NCBI RefSeq assembly: GCF_000300235.2
Contig: NZ_CP004388.1
Location: forward strand, 2,762,501-2,826,500
Direction of reading: 5' to 3'
Source of the DNA: Thalassospira xiamenensis M-5 = DSM 17429
GTDB lineage: Bacteria > Pseudomonadota > Alphaproteobacteria > Rhodospirillales > Thalassospiraceae
DNA length: 64,000 nt
The position numbers and the translations under genes are program-made. The notes under the pieces were generated by a model. That model made no database searches, had not been told where the DNA came from, and saw only the letters and a program-made list of their open reading frames with translations. Positions 36,476 to 45,649 of the stretch are shown here, in pieces; position 1 is the stretch's first letter; every line of letters begins with the position of its first letter.

Positions 36476-37411
36476 ATGGCCATTCTTCTTTTTGCAGAAC
36501 ACGATAATCAATCCCTGTCCGATCAGACCGCCAAGGCACTCAGCGCCGCATCCCTGATCGGTGGCGATATCGATATTCTGATCGCCGGAAAAAATGCTTC
36601 TTCCGTCGCCGATGCGGCGGCAAAACTTTCAGGTATTCGTGGCGTGCTGCTTGCCGAAAGCGACGCCCTTGAACACCGCCTTGCCGAACCGACCGCCGCC
36701 CTGATCGTCAACCTTTCAGGCGATTACGACACCATCCTCGCGCCAGCCACCACCACGGGCAAAAACGTGCTACCCCGCGTTGCCGCCCTTATTGACGTCA
36801 TGCAGGTTTCCGACGTGATCGAGGTTGTTTCCCCCGATACATTCAAACGCCCGATCTATGCCGGCAATGCGATTGAAACCGTGCAGACGACCGATGCGAC
36901 AAAGGTCCTCACGATCCGCACCACAAGCTTCGCCGCCGCCAATGGCGATAGCGCCCCGGCCCCGATCAAAACCATCGATGCCGGATCGGACGCAACCGGT
37001 CTTTCGACCTTCCTTGAAAACATCCTGTCGAAAAATGATCGCCCGGAACTTGGCTCCGCCAAGATCATCGTATCGGGCGGCCGTGCCCTTGGCTCCGCCG
37101 AGAAGTTCCAGCAGATCATGACACCGGTTGCCGACAAACTCGGTGCTGCCATCGGCGCCTCGCGTGCGGCCGTGGATGCCGGTTATGCGTCAAATGATTT
37201 GCAGGTCGGCCAGACCGGCAAGGTGGTCGCCCCCGATCTTTACATCGCATGTGGCATTTCAGGTGCCATTCAGCACCTTGCGGGCATGAAGGATTCCAAA
37301 ATCATCGTTGCGATCAATACCGACGAAGATGCACCGATCTTTCAGGTCGCGGATTATGGCATTGTGGGTGATCTGTTCGACATTCTTCCCGAACTGGAGC
37401 GTCAGCTCTGA
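36476..37411 (+). CDS. etfA: Electron transfer flavoprotein alpha subunit
   Basis: FAD-binding ETF subunit of 311 residues. The C-terminal FAD domain is clear: SGGRALGSAEKFQQIMTPVADKLGAAIGASRAAVDAGY, then QVGQTGKVVAPDLYIACGISGAIQHLAGM and INTDEDAPIFQVADYGIVGD. It lies 17 bases after etfB with a GGAG site. The pair passes electrons to ETF-quinone oxidoreductase, which is not in the window. Confidence 0.96.
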   Translation: MAILLFAEHDNQSLSDQTAKALSAASLIGGDIDILIAGKNASSVADAAAKLSGIRGVLLAESDALEHRLAEPTAALIVNLSGDYDTILAPATTTGKNVLPRVAALIDVMQVSDVIEVVSPDTFKRPIYAGNAIETVQTTDATKVLTIRTTSFAAANGDSAPAPIKTIDAGSDATGLSTFLENILSKNDRPELGSAKIIVSGGRALGSAEKFQQIMTPVADKLGAAIGASRAAVDAGYASNDLQVGQTGKVVAPDLYIACGISGAIQHLAGMKDSKIIVAINTDEDAPIFQVADYGIVGDLFDILPELERQL

Positions 37412-37447
37412 CACGAACGTCACACCCCTTTGAAACGGAGCACTCCA

Positions 37448-38305
37448 GTGAGCGAACATTCCTATACCCTGCGTATCGCCTGTGACGACCAGCCGGGCAT
37501 TGTCGCAACCGTCGCCTCTGCCCTTGCATCGCGCGGGGCCAATATCATTGAATCCAACCAGTTCTGGGACCGTCAGACCAACCAGTTCTTTTTGCGCATC
37601 GCCACCAGCACACCGGAAAATGTCAGCAAGGCCGAAATCGAACTGATGCTGAACCCGGCGGTTGACCGCTTCAATATGAAGCTCAAGATCGATGATCTGT
37701 CCCGCCGTCCCAAGATCATCATCATGGTGTCGAAATTCGATCACGCGATGCTGCATCTGCTTTATCAGATCAAGGTCGGCTGGCTCGATGCCGAGGTCGC
37801 CGCCATCGTCTCGAACCACGAAGATGCGCGCAAAATCGCCGATCAGGAAGGCATCCCCTTCCATTACTGGCCGGTGAACAAGGAAAACAAGATCGAACAG
37901 GAAGCCAAACTTGCCGATCTGATCAAGGAAACCAAATCCGAACTGGTCGTCCTTGCCCGCTATATGCAGGTCCTGACCAACGATCTTTCAAGCCAGTTTT
38001 ATGGCATGATCATCAATATTCACCACTCGTTCCTGCCGTCCTTCAAGGGGGCCAAACCCTATCATCAGGCTTATGAACGCGGTGTGAAACTGATCGGTGC
38101 GACCGCACACTATGTCACGCCGGACCTCGACGAAGGCCCGATCATCGAACAGGAAACCGAACGCGTCAGCCACGCCATGTCGGCCGATGATTTCGTCGCC
38201 ACCGGGCGCGATATCGAAGCCCGCGTTCTGGCCCGTGGTGTCAAATATCACCTCGAAGGTCGCGTGATGCTCAATAAAAACCGCACCGTAGTCTTCACTC
38301 AATAA
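37448..38305 (+). CDS. purU: Formyltetrahydrofolate deformylase
   Basis: Hydrolyses 10-formyl-THF to formate and THF. I start at GTG 37448 (MSEHSYTLRIACDDQPGIV), 7 bases after GGAG; a TTG at 37430 is less likely. Of 285 residues, the first 80 form an ACT domain and the rest the formyltransferase-like catalytic domain, with the Asn-His-His-Asp set in INIHHSFLPSFKGA and ATAHYVTPDLDEGPIIEQE. In betaine catabolism it would recycle folate loaded with one-carbon units from demethylation. Confidence 0.94.
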   Translation: MSEHSYTLRIACDDQPGIVATVASALASRGANIIESNQFWDRQTNQFFLRIATSTPENVSKAEIELMLNPAVDRFNMKLKIDDLSRRPKIIIMVSKFDHAMLHLLYQIKVGWLDAEVAAIVSNHEDARKIADQEGIPFHYWPVNKENKIEQEAKLADLIKETKSELVVLARYMQVLTNDLSSQFYGMIINIHHSFLPSFKGAKPYHQAYERGVKLIGATAHYVTPDLDEGPIIEQETERVSHAMSADDFVATGRDIEARVLARGVKYHLEGRVMLNKNRTVVFTQ

Positions 38306-38386
38306 TTCTTCACCCAGCAATACCGCCAAAATTCCGCCACCGCCGCCGACACAAGATAACCATCGCAATAAGAAGGAAACAGAGAA

Positions 38387-40948
38387 ATGGCCGCATTTCC
38401 GAACAGGGCAAAAGTCGTTATCGTCGGCGTCGGCGGTATTGTCGGTGCATCGGTATCGCACCATCTGATCGAAAATGGCTGGGACGATATTGTCGGCATC
38501 GACAAATCCGGCATCCCGACCGATATCGGCTCGACCGCGCATGCGTCCGATTTCTGCTTTGCGACAAGCCATGATCTGCTGTCCTGCTGGACAACGATGT
38601 ATTCCATCGATTTCTACGAAAAGATGGGCCATTACGCCCGCATCGGCGGGATCGAAGTTGCGCGCGTTGGCGATGATGCCCGCATGGCCGAACTCAAACG
38701 CCGCGTTGATTCCGGCAAGGCGTTTGGCACCAACGTCAAAATCATAAGTGCGTCCGAGGCCAAGGAAAAATTCCCCCTTCTCGAAGAAGACCAGATTCAG
38801 GGGGCCATGTGGGACCCGGATGCCGGCCTTGTCATCCCGCGTTCGCAAACCGTGGCTGGCAAGCTGATCGATCAGGGTGTCGAAAGCAACAAGCTCAAGA
38901 TTTTCGCCAACACCTCCGCCCTTGAACTGATCACCGAAAATGGCCGCATCACGGGGGTCAAAACCGAACGCGGCACGATCCATGCCGATTATGTCGTCGT
39001 CTGTGCCGGGCTTTGGGGCCGCCTGATTGCCGAAATGGCCGGCGAAGACCTGCCGGTGATGCCGGTTGACCACCCGCTGACCTTCTTCGGGCCCTATAAC
39101 GAATTTGCCGGAACCGGTGTTGAAATCGGCATGCCGCTTTTGCGCGATCAGGGGAATTCCGCCTATATGCGCGATACCGGCGATCCCAAAAGTACTGAGG
39201 GCGGCCAGATCGAATGGGGCTATTACTACGAAGAAAACCCGCGTCTGGTCCATCCGCGCGAAATCCTTGAAAAGGATCAGGCACGCCTGTCCCCCTCGCA
39301 GCGCGATCTTGAACTCGAAGACGTCATCGAACCGCTTGAACGCGCCATGGAACTGACCCCGATCCTGACCGAACTTGGCTTTAACGAAAGCCATTCCTTC
39401 AATGGTCTTCTGCAAACCTCGGCCGATGGTGGCCCTTCGATGGGCGAAAGCCAGAAGCTGCGCGGCCTTTGGTACGCGGTCGGCATCTGGATCAAGGACG
39501 GACCCGGCATGGGCAAACTGATTGCCGACTGGATGACCCATGGCCGCACCCATGTCGATCACCATGCAATTGATTTCGCCCGCTTCAATGAATTCCAGCT
39601 TGACGAGAAATACATTTACGACCGCTGCTGGGAAACCGCGAAAAAGATCTATAACCCGCCCGTCCACCCGCGCGAGCCATTTTCAAAAGCCCGCGGCATT
39701 CGCCGCTCCCCCTTCTATGAACGCGAAGTCGAACTGGGCGGCTATTTCATGGAACTGGGCGGCTGGGAACGTGCGCACGGTTATGCCGCCAACGAACATC
39801 TGCTGGAAAAATACGCCGACCGGGTGCCGGTACGTGAAAATGAATGGGATACCCGCCATTTCTGGCGCGTTTCCAACGCCGAACAGCTCGCCATGAGTGA
39901 CGATTGCGGCATCATCAACCTGTCGCACTTCCACATGACCGATATCGAAGGCCCGGATCATGTCGAACTCATGGAATGGCTCTGTGCGGCCAAAATCGGC
40001 GGGGATGCCAATATCGGCAAGGGCATCTATACCCACATGCTCGATGACGAGGGCATGGTCCGTGCCGACTTTACCGTTTTCCGCATGGCGGACCGCTGCC
40101 GTCTGGTCAATGGGGCGGATGCCGGCCCGCGTGACCTGATCTATATGCGCCGCATGGCACAGGACAAGGGCTGGGACGTCACCATCACCGACATCACCGA
40201 AAAATTCACCACCATCGGTATCTGGGGCCCGAACGCCCGTGAAAACCTCAAAAAGGTTGTTGCCGCCCCTGATGAACTCGATATCGAAAACTTCCCGTTT
40301 GCCGCCATCCGCCAGATCAGCATTGCGGGTAAAACCGTCACCGCATTCCGCATTTCCTATGTCGGGGAACAGGGGTGGGAGCTTCATATGCGCTACGAAG
40401 ACGGCCTTGCTGTCTGGGATGCCCTGCGCGGCATTGGCGTGATGGCCGTGGGTGTTGAAACCTATGCCAACTCGCGCCGTCTGGAAAAATCACTGCGCCT
40501 GCAAAACGCCGATCTGCACACGCAATATAACCTGATCGAAGCCGCCCTTGCCCGCCCAAAGGTCAAAGAGGCCGATTTCCGTGGCAAGGCAAAGCATGTC
40601 GAATATCGCGAACGCGACCACCAACCGGCCATGCTCTGCACCCTTGTCATGACCGACAACACGGATGCCAACGGGGTGGCGCGCTACCCGGTCGGCAATC
40701 TGCCGGTCATGGACCCGGACACCGGCAAAACCCTGATTGATGAACTGGGCCGTCGTTCCTATACGACCTCCATCGCATTCGGCCCCAGCATCGGCAAAAA
40801 CATCGCCCTTGCCTATCTGCCGTGGGATTATTGCCAGGAAGGCCGCAAACTGACCGTCTCCTATTTTGACGAGATTTACCCGGTCGAAGTCGTCGGCATC
40901 GGCTACAAGCCGCTTTACGACCCGGAAAACCTCAAACCGCGCAGCTAA
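38387..40948 (+). CDS. Dimethylglycine/sarcosine dehydrogenase-type flavoprotein (FAD oxidoreductase-GcvT fusion)
   Basis: Oxidative N-demethylase of 853 residues. The N-terminal DAO-type FAD domain starts VVIVGVGGIVGASVSHHLIENG; GSTAHASDF is where mitochondrial DMGDH carries its covalent FAD His. Residues from about 430 form a folate-binding GcvT-like domain (YMRRMAQDKGWDVTITDITEK, GEQGWELHM), which can trap the methyl group as methylene-THF. It follows etfBA and purU in one direction, so electrons go to ETF and carbon to folate. Dimethylglycine is the likeliest substrate; sarcosine is the main alternative. Confidence 0.85.
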   Translation: MAAFPNRAKVVIVGVGGIVGASVSHHLIENGWDDIVGIDKSGIPTDIGSTAHASDFCFATSHDLLSCWTTMYSIDFYEKMGHYARIGGIEVARVGDDARMAELKRRVDSGKAFGTNVKIISASEAKEKFPLLEEDQIQGAMWDPDAGLVIPRSQTVAGKLIDQGVESNKLKIFANTSALELITENGRITGVKTERGTIHADYVVVCAGLWGRLIAEMAGEDLPVMPVDHPLTFFGPYNEFAGTGVEIGMPLLRDQGNSAYMRDTGDPKSTEGGQIEWGYYYEENPRLVHPREILEKDQARLSPSQRDLELEDVIEPLERAMELTPILTELGFNESHSFNGLLQTSADGGPSMGESQKLRGLWYAVGIWIKDGPGMGKLIADWMTHGRTHVDHHAIDFARFNEFQLDEKYIYDRCWETAKKIYNPPVHPREPFSKARGIRRSPFYEREVELGGYFMELGGWERAHGYAANEHLLEKYADRVPVRENEWDTRHFWRVSNAEQLAMSDDCGIINLSHFHMTDIEGPDHVELMEWLCAAKIGGDANIGKGIYTHMLDDEGMVRADFTVFRMADRCRLVNGADAGPRDLIYMRRMAQDKGWDVTITDITEKFTTIGIWGPNARENLKKVVAAPDELDIENFPFAAIRQISIAGKTVTAFRISYVGEQGWELHMRYEDGLAVWDALRGIGVMAVGVETYANSRRLEKSLRLQNADLHTQYNLIEAALARPKVKEADFRGKAKHVEYRERDHQPAMLCTLVMTDNTDANGVARYPVGNLPVMDPDTGKTLIDELGRRSYTTSIAFGPSIGKNIALAYLPWDYCQEGRKLTVSYFDEIYPVEVVGIGYKPLYDPENLKPRS

Positions 40949-40971
40949 CGCCCCACACTGCGGATAAAAAG

Positions 40972-41000
40972 AACGGGGGCCACTGCTGGCTCCCGTTTTT
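40972..41000. terminator. Bidirectional terminator between dehydrogenase and fdhA
   Basis: AACGGGGGCCA at 40972-40982, loop CTGC, then TGGCTCCCGTT at 40987-40997 with one G-U pair, ending in TTTTT. It separates the convergent dehydrogenase and fdhA genes. Confidence 0.85.
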
Positions 41001-41031
41001 CGTTTCAATCGGGTTAGTCCAAACCTCGCGA

Positions 41032-42222
41032 CTAGCTGGCCTTCGCCAGAACATTGTGCGGATCAAGCACGAATTTCTTGGCCGCCCCCTGATCAAAGCT
41101 TTCATAGCCCTTCGCCGCATCATCAAGCGATATCACCTGCGCATTGACGATATCGGCAATCTTCAGGCGGTCATGCAGGATGGCCTGCATCAGTTGGCGG
41201 TTATATTTGATCACCGGCGTCTGCCCGGTATGGAACGACTGCGCCTTGGCCCAGCCCAACCCGAACCGCAATGACAGACTGCCCTGCCTGGCCGCATCAT
41301 CGACCGCACCGGGATCTTCGGTCACATAAAGCCCCGGAATGCCGATGGAACCAGCCGCACGTGTGATTTCCATCATCTGGTTCAGGACAATGGCCGGCTG
41401 CTCACCGCCGCTATGCCCGCGGGCTTCAAACCCGACCGCATCGATGGCGCTGTCGACTTCCGGGCTTCCGGTGATCTCGGCAATCATTTCGCCCAGACGA
41501 TCACTTTGCGACAGATCGACCGCTTCAAAGCCCATCTTCGATGCATGTGCCAGACGTTCCTTGTTGAAATCACCGACCATCACGACGGCGGCACCCAGGA
41601 TACGTGCTGATGCGGCGGCGGCCATCCCGACCGGCCCGGCACCGGCCACATAAACGATGGACCCGACACCAACACCGGCCTGCACCGCCCCGTGGAACCC
41701 GGTCGGCAGAATGTCGGACAGCATCGTCAGGTCACGGATTTTATCCATCGCCTGATCCCGGTCGGGGAATTTCAAAAGGTTGAAATCGGCATAGGGCACC
41801 ATGACATAACGCGCCTGCCCGCCGATCCAGCCGCCCATATCGACATAGCCATAGGCACCCCCGGCCCGCGCCGGGTTCACCGTCAGGCACACACCGGTAT
41901 CCTGCGATTTGCAGCACCGGCACCGCCCGCAGGCAACGTTGAACGGGACCGATACGATATCCCCGATCTCAAGCTGCTCGACGTCGCTGCCTTTCTCGAT
42001 GATCTCGCCGGTGATTTCATGCCCCAGAACCAGCCCCGGCTCCGCAGTCGTGCGGCCACGCACCATATGCTGGTCCGATCCGCAAATGTTGGTACTGATC
42101 ACTTTCAGAATGACGGCATGGTCAAGCTTCCGGCCATTCGGCGATGCCATCACCGGATCGGCAATATTCCTGACCTCTACCTTGCCGGGCCCGACATACA
42201 CCACACCTCTGTTGCTGCTCAT
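41032..42222 (-). CDS. fdhA: Glutathione-independent formaldehyde dehydrogenase
   Basis: Zinc- and NAD-dependent dehydrogenase oxidising formaldehyde to formate (dismutase-type family). I start at ATG 42222 (MSSNRGVVYVGPG), directly after a strong GGAGGAGG. Of 396 residues, NICGSDQHMVRG and GHEITGEII supply catalytic zinc ligands; ACGRCRCCKSQDTGVC supplies the structural zinc; VYVAGAGPVGMAAAASA is the NAD motif; VDAIGFEARG appears as IDAVGFEARGHSG. It disposes of formaldehyde released by GbcAB and the demethylating dehydrogenase. Confidence 0.94.
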   Translation of the reverse strand: MSSNRGVVYVGPGKVEVRNIADPVMASPNGRKLDHAVILKVISTNICGSDQHMVRGRTTAEPGLVLGHEITGEIIEKGSDVEQLEIGDIVSVPFNVACGRCRCCKSQDTGVCLTVNPARAGGAYGYVDMGGWIGGQARYVMVPYADFNLLKFPDRDQAMDKIRDLTMLSDILPTGFHGAVQAGVGVGSIVYVAGAGPVGMAAAASARILGAAVVMVGDFNKERLAHASKMGFEAVDLSQSDRLGEMIAEITGSPEVDSAIDAVGFEARGHSGGEQPAIVLNQMMEITRAAGSIGIPGLYVTEDPGAVDDAARQGSLSLRFGLGWAKAQSFHTGQTPVIKYNRQLMQAILHDRLKIADIVNAQVISLDDAAKGYESFDQGAAKKFVLDPHNVLAKAS

Positions 42223-42517
42223 CTGCTTCCTCCTCCGATTATGTGACGCCGGAATTACTTCCCCGGCCTTCCATTCCAATCAGCAGGCTCCTGCCCGGAC
42301 AGAACGTTTCCAAGGCAGAACCCCGGAAAACGGAGGACAAAAACCATCCTATGATTGCAATTTCAGAGAATAACAAAACCCGGAGGATATGGACTGAACG
42401 AATACGACGAATGGAGAGTACCATTGCGCATATCGCTTGGTTGCAGGGGCTCCACAATCAAGTCAGCCCAAAGGAAGCCGTAACGGCCCGCAGCCAAAGC
42501 AGCTCAATCAACCAGCA

Positions 42518-43174
42518 TTACTCGGCAACCCCGTGCAGAAACAGTCCCCATGCCTGATCGAAATAATGGTCCCGGACTGTTTCATCGTCATACCTGTTTC
42601 CGCCCAGCATGGCGTGGTTTGACGGTCCGAACACGATAGAATGGATAAGATGTTCGGCAATCGTTATCGGGTCGCCGTTGCGCAACAATCCGTCACGCTG
42701 CGCATCCCTGACAAGCCCGACAAGGCGCGCCATGATCGGATCATTATCCGTATGCCCCGCACCAGCAGCACCAGCAGCACCAAACACCACAGCCTCACTC
42801 ATCGCGATGCGCTTGAAGGCAACCATCTCCGGGCGCAGGTTCACCGACAGGAACCATCTGGCCACACGGCGCAACCGCTCAAGGGCGTCGCCACTGCCTG
42901 CAACCGCACTGATTTCCTGCTCAAGATTTTCCAGAACACCGGCACGTAAACGGCTCACCACCGCCCCGAACAAATCTGCCTTTGACGGGAACCTGCGATA
43001 GATCGTGTCCTTGCCCGCGTTGCAGGCCGCGGCCACCTGCTCCATCGAGGTCGCGGCATATCCCTGGGCTGCAAACAACTGCGCTGCCGTGTCGATAATC
43101 CGGCTGGATGTTTCGGCCGAATCTTCTTTTGGCGGCCGTCCGATACGGCGCTTGGGCGCACCTGTTTTTGTCAT
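42518..43174 (-). CDS. TetR-family transcriptional regulator
   Basis: Repressor-type regulator of 218 residues from ATG 43174, preceded by AGAGGG. Residues 5-60 hold the helix-turn-helix: SRIIDTAAQLFAAQGYAATSMEQVAAACNAGKDTIYRRFPSK. The remainder is a helical ligand-binding domain with a Gly/Ala-rich insertion (FGAAGAAGAGHTDND). It diverges from the TonB-dependent receptor at 43471, with a GGACGG-AA-CCGTCC inverted repeat between them, so control of that receptor or of itself is plausible. Confidence 0.9.
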   Translation of the reverse strand: MTKTGAPKRRIGRPPKEDSAETSSRIIDTAAQLFAAQGYAATSMEQVAAACNAGKDTIYRRFPSKADLFGAVVSRLRAGVLENLEQEISAVAGSGDALERLRRVARWFLSVNLRPEMVAFKRIAMSEAVVFGAAGAAGAGHTDNDPIMARLVGLVRDAQRDGLLRNGDPITIAEHLIHSIVFGPSNHAMLGGNRYDDETVRDHYFDQAWGLFLHGVAE

Positions 43175-43361
43175 GATCCCTCTCTCCACACCGCCAAGGC
43201 ACCCGGCTGTATTTCAACCGCTGTGCCCTCGCAGGAAAAGGCGCACCTCACGGTAAATATGCCCCGTTCCTAGCAGAAGACACCGCCACCGTCCACGGCC
43301 AATCCCCAACCTCAAGAACCCATAATACATCTAGTGTCTTAAATAATATGAAAAATTAACT

Positions 43362-43375
43362 GGACGGAACCGTCC
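43362..43375. promoter_or_regulatory. GGACGG-AA-CCGTCC inverted repeat, candidate TetR operator
   Basis: Arms of 6 bp separated by two bases, lying between the divergent TetR regulator (starts 43174) and the receptor (starts 43471). Size and symmetry suit a TetR-type dimer. Confidence 0.5.
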
Positions 43376-43400
43376 CGTTTGTTTTACATAAGTCGCAATT

Positions 43401-43419
43401 AATAATGATACGCATTACA
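43401..43419. promoter_or_regulatory. Fur-like box upstream of the first TonB-dependent receptor
   Basis: ATAATGATACGCATTAC (43402-43418) matches 14 of 17 positions of the central classical Fur box and lies about 53 bases before the receptor start. Iron repression is therefore likely. Confidence 0.6.
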
Positions 43420-43470
43420 GAACCATGATCTGCTTGCCCGCAAAGCGACGAACCAGAAAAGGCCCAACAG

Positions 43471-45633
43471 ATGACAGTGATATCTCCGATGCATGCGCGC
43501 ATGATATTGCTTGCAACCTCCACGATGCTAAGCCCCCTTGCGGCCAACGCGCAGAACGCGGCAGTAACGCTCCCGACGATCGAGATCGAGGCCGACGCCC
43601 CCGATCCGGCTTCGACACGGGATTCCTACCTTGATGAAACCCCGAAAAGTGCAACCAAGACATCAACACCGGCACTGGAAACCCCGCAATCCATCAGTAC
43701 CGTCACACGCCGCCAGCTTGACGATCAAAATCCGCAAAGCGTGAAAGATGCCCTGAATTACACCGCCGGTGTCCTGTCGACCCCGGATACGACAAACCGG
43801 TATGACAGCCTGTTCATGCGCGGCTATGGCGGGTTCGGCACATCGACGCGTATTGTCGATTTTCTGGATGGTCTGCGCCTGCCCCGCGGACAGGGTTTTG
43901 CCTTGCCCTCGATTGATCCCTTCCTGCTTGATCATCTTGACGTGCTCAAGGGACCATCGGCCGTGGTGTATGGTCAGACAAGCCCGGGGGGCATGGTCAA
44001 TCAGGTGTCGCGCACACCAGATGACGTGTCCTATAACGAAGCCCGCCTTGAATACGGCTCGCACAACCGTATGCAGGCAGGACTGACCAGTCAGGGGGCA
44101 CTCGATGACGCAGGCGAATGGCAATACAGCCTGACCGGGATCACCCGGCGTGCCGAAACACGCTATGATGATGTTGACGAGGAACGAATTGCCATTGCCC
44201 CGGCACTGACATGGCAACCGACACAAAATACCTCGATCACGGTGCAGACCTATTATCAGGAAGATCCGGAAGGCGGTTATTTCAACTCGATCTATCCGAA
44301 GTTTCTGGCATCTGGACAATATAGCGGGGCTCTTGACCGTGACTTCAATGTCGGCGATCCCGGTTACGAAAGCTATGATCGCGAACAATATGGTATCGGC
44401 TACGACTTTGATCATCGCATCAATGATGTCGTCAGCATCAGCTCCGCAACGCGATATTCGGCAATGGATCTGGATTTTCAGGGCATCCAGATGACGGGGG
44501 CCCTCACAGCAGGCGGAAGCCTGCCCCGCCAGGCAACCAGATCAATCGAAAATGTCGATGGCATCTCGTCTGACAACAATGCCCAATTCGAATTTGCAAC
44601 CGGTGCACTGGAACACACGACCCTTGTCGGTCTTGACTTCCAACGCTCCGTCAGCGAATGGGAATATCAGGTCGGAACCGCCCCATCGCTTAGTGTCACC
44701 AATCCGCAATACAGCCTCGCCTATGGTCCGTTCACCACATTTATCGATAACAGGCAGACATTGCAGCAAACCGGCCTGTACCTTCAGGATCAGCTTGCCC
44801 TTGGCGGTTGGCACGCCCTGTTGGGGGTTCGCTACGACTGGACCGATCAGAAGACCGAAAATCGCCTGACGAACTCAACCAGAAATCAATCCAGTGACTC
44901 GGAATCTTACCGTGCCGGTCTGCTCTATGAATTTGATAATGGTATCGCCCCCTATATCAGTTACTCAACATCGTTCGAGCCAACAGTGGGCGTTGATGCC
45001 GCCAGCAACCCGTTCACCCCGACCGAGGCAGAACAATGGGAAGCCGGTGTCAAGTTTGAACCCCACGGCCTTGATGCATTATTCACCGTTTCCACATTCC
45101 ACATTGTTCAGGAAAACGTCCTGACAGCCGACCCGGTAAATACCAATTTCCAGGTTCAGGAAGGCGAGATCCGCTCTCGCGGGATTGAATTCGAAGCCCG
45201 TGGACAGGTGACAGAAAATCTTGAACTCATTGCCGCCACAACCCTGATTGACACCGAAGTCACCCAATCCACCACCGCCAGCAATATTGGCAAACGCCCG
45301 CAGGCTGCGCCGGAATATTACGGCTCTGCATGGGCCAATTACCGCTTTGACAACGGTATACTGGATGGATTGGCCGTTGGCGGCGGCCTGCGGTTTGTCG
45401 GCAGCAGCTTCGCCGACAGCAACAACACGACCAAGGCGGATGGCTATGTGCTTGCCGATGCAGCACTCAGCTACGCGCTGGGGGGCATCAGCCCGGCGCT
45501 GGATGGCGCCGAGGCAACGCTTAACGTCACCAACCTGTTTGACAAGGAATACTATTCAAGCTGCAGCTCAAACTTTTATTGCCAGTATGGCAATGGTGCG
45601 CAGTTCCTCCTTGGTCTTCGCTATAAATGGTAA
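43471..45633 (+). CDS. TonB-dependent siderophore receptor
   Basis: Outer-membrane receptor of 720 residues for a ferric siderophore, probably hydroxamate type. A signal peptide ends near AANAQNAA. The plug domain shows KTSTPALETPQSISTVTRRQLDDQNPQSVKDALNYTAGV and DVLKGPSAVVYGQTSPGGMVNQVSR. The barrel ends FLLGLRYKW with terminal aromatic Trp. There is no N-terminal signalling (STN) domain, unlike the receptor at 51148. It is followed in the same direction by a binding-protein gene and a SIP reductase gene. Confidence 0.95.
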   Translation: MTVISPMHARMILLATSTMLSPLAANAQNAAVTLPTIEIEADAPDPASTRDSYLDETPKSATKTSTPALETPQSISTVTRRQLDDQNPQSVKDALNYTAGVLSTPDTTNRYDSLFMRGYGGFGTSTRIVDFLDGLRLPRGQGFALPSIDPFLLDHLDVLKGPSAVVYGQTSPGGMVNQVSRTPDDVSYNEARLEYGSHNRMQAGLTSQGALDDAGEWQYSLTGITRRAETRYDDVDEERIAIAPALTWQPTQNTSITVQTYYQEDPEGGYFNSIYPKFLASGQYSGALDRDFNVGDPGYESYDREQYGIGYDFDHRINDVVSISSATRYSAMDLDFQGIQMTGALTAGGSLPRQATRSIENVDGISSDNNAQFEFATGALEHTTLVGLDFQRSVSEWEYQVGTAPSLSVTNPQYSLAYGPFTTFIDNRQTLQQTGLYLQDQLALGGWHALLGVRYDWTDQKTENRLTNSTRNQSSDSESYRAGLLYEFDNGIAPYISYSTSFEPTVGVDAASNPFTPTEAEQWEAGVKFEPHGLDALFTVSTFHIVQENVLTADPVNTNFQVQEGEIRSRGIEFEARGQVTENLELIAATTLIDTEVTQSTTASNIGKRPQAAPEYYGSAWANYRFDNGILDGLAVGGGLRFVGSSFADSNNTTKADGYVLADAALSYALGGISPALDGAEATLNVTNLFDKEYYSSCSSNFYCQYGNGAQFLLGLRYKW

Positions 45634-45649
45634 GATTGGCGCTTTAAAA

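Noticed and set aside
37988-39667. 559-residue open frame on the minus strand
   Set aside because: It is antisense to purU and the FAD-GcvT dehydrogenase, both clearly coding. Its composition is that of a mirrored codon pattern in a GC-rich gene, and it has no motif or ribosome site.
42243-42557. 104-residue open frame between fdhA and the TetR gene
   Set aside because: Overlaps the end of the TetR gene and the fdhA leader, with no ribosome site and no domain.
43347-43376. Weak copy of the ECF motif (TATGAA-N18-CGTC) before the first receptor
   Set aside because: Two mismatches in the -35-like element and different spacing, and the CGTC belongs to the GGACGG/CCGTCC palindrome.
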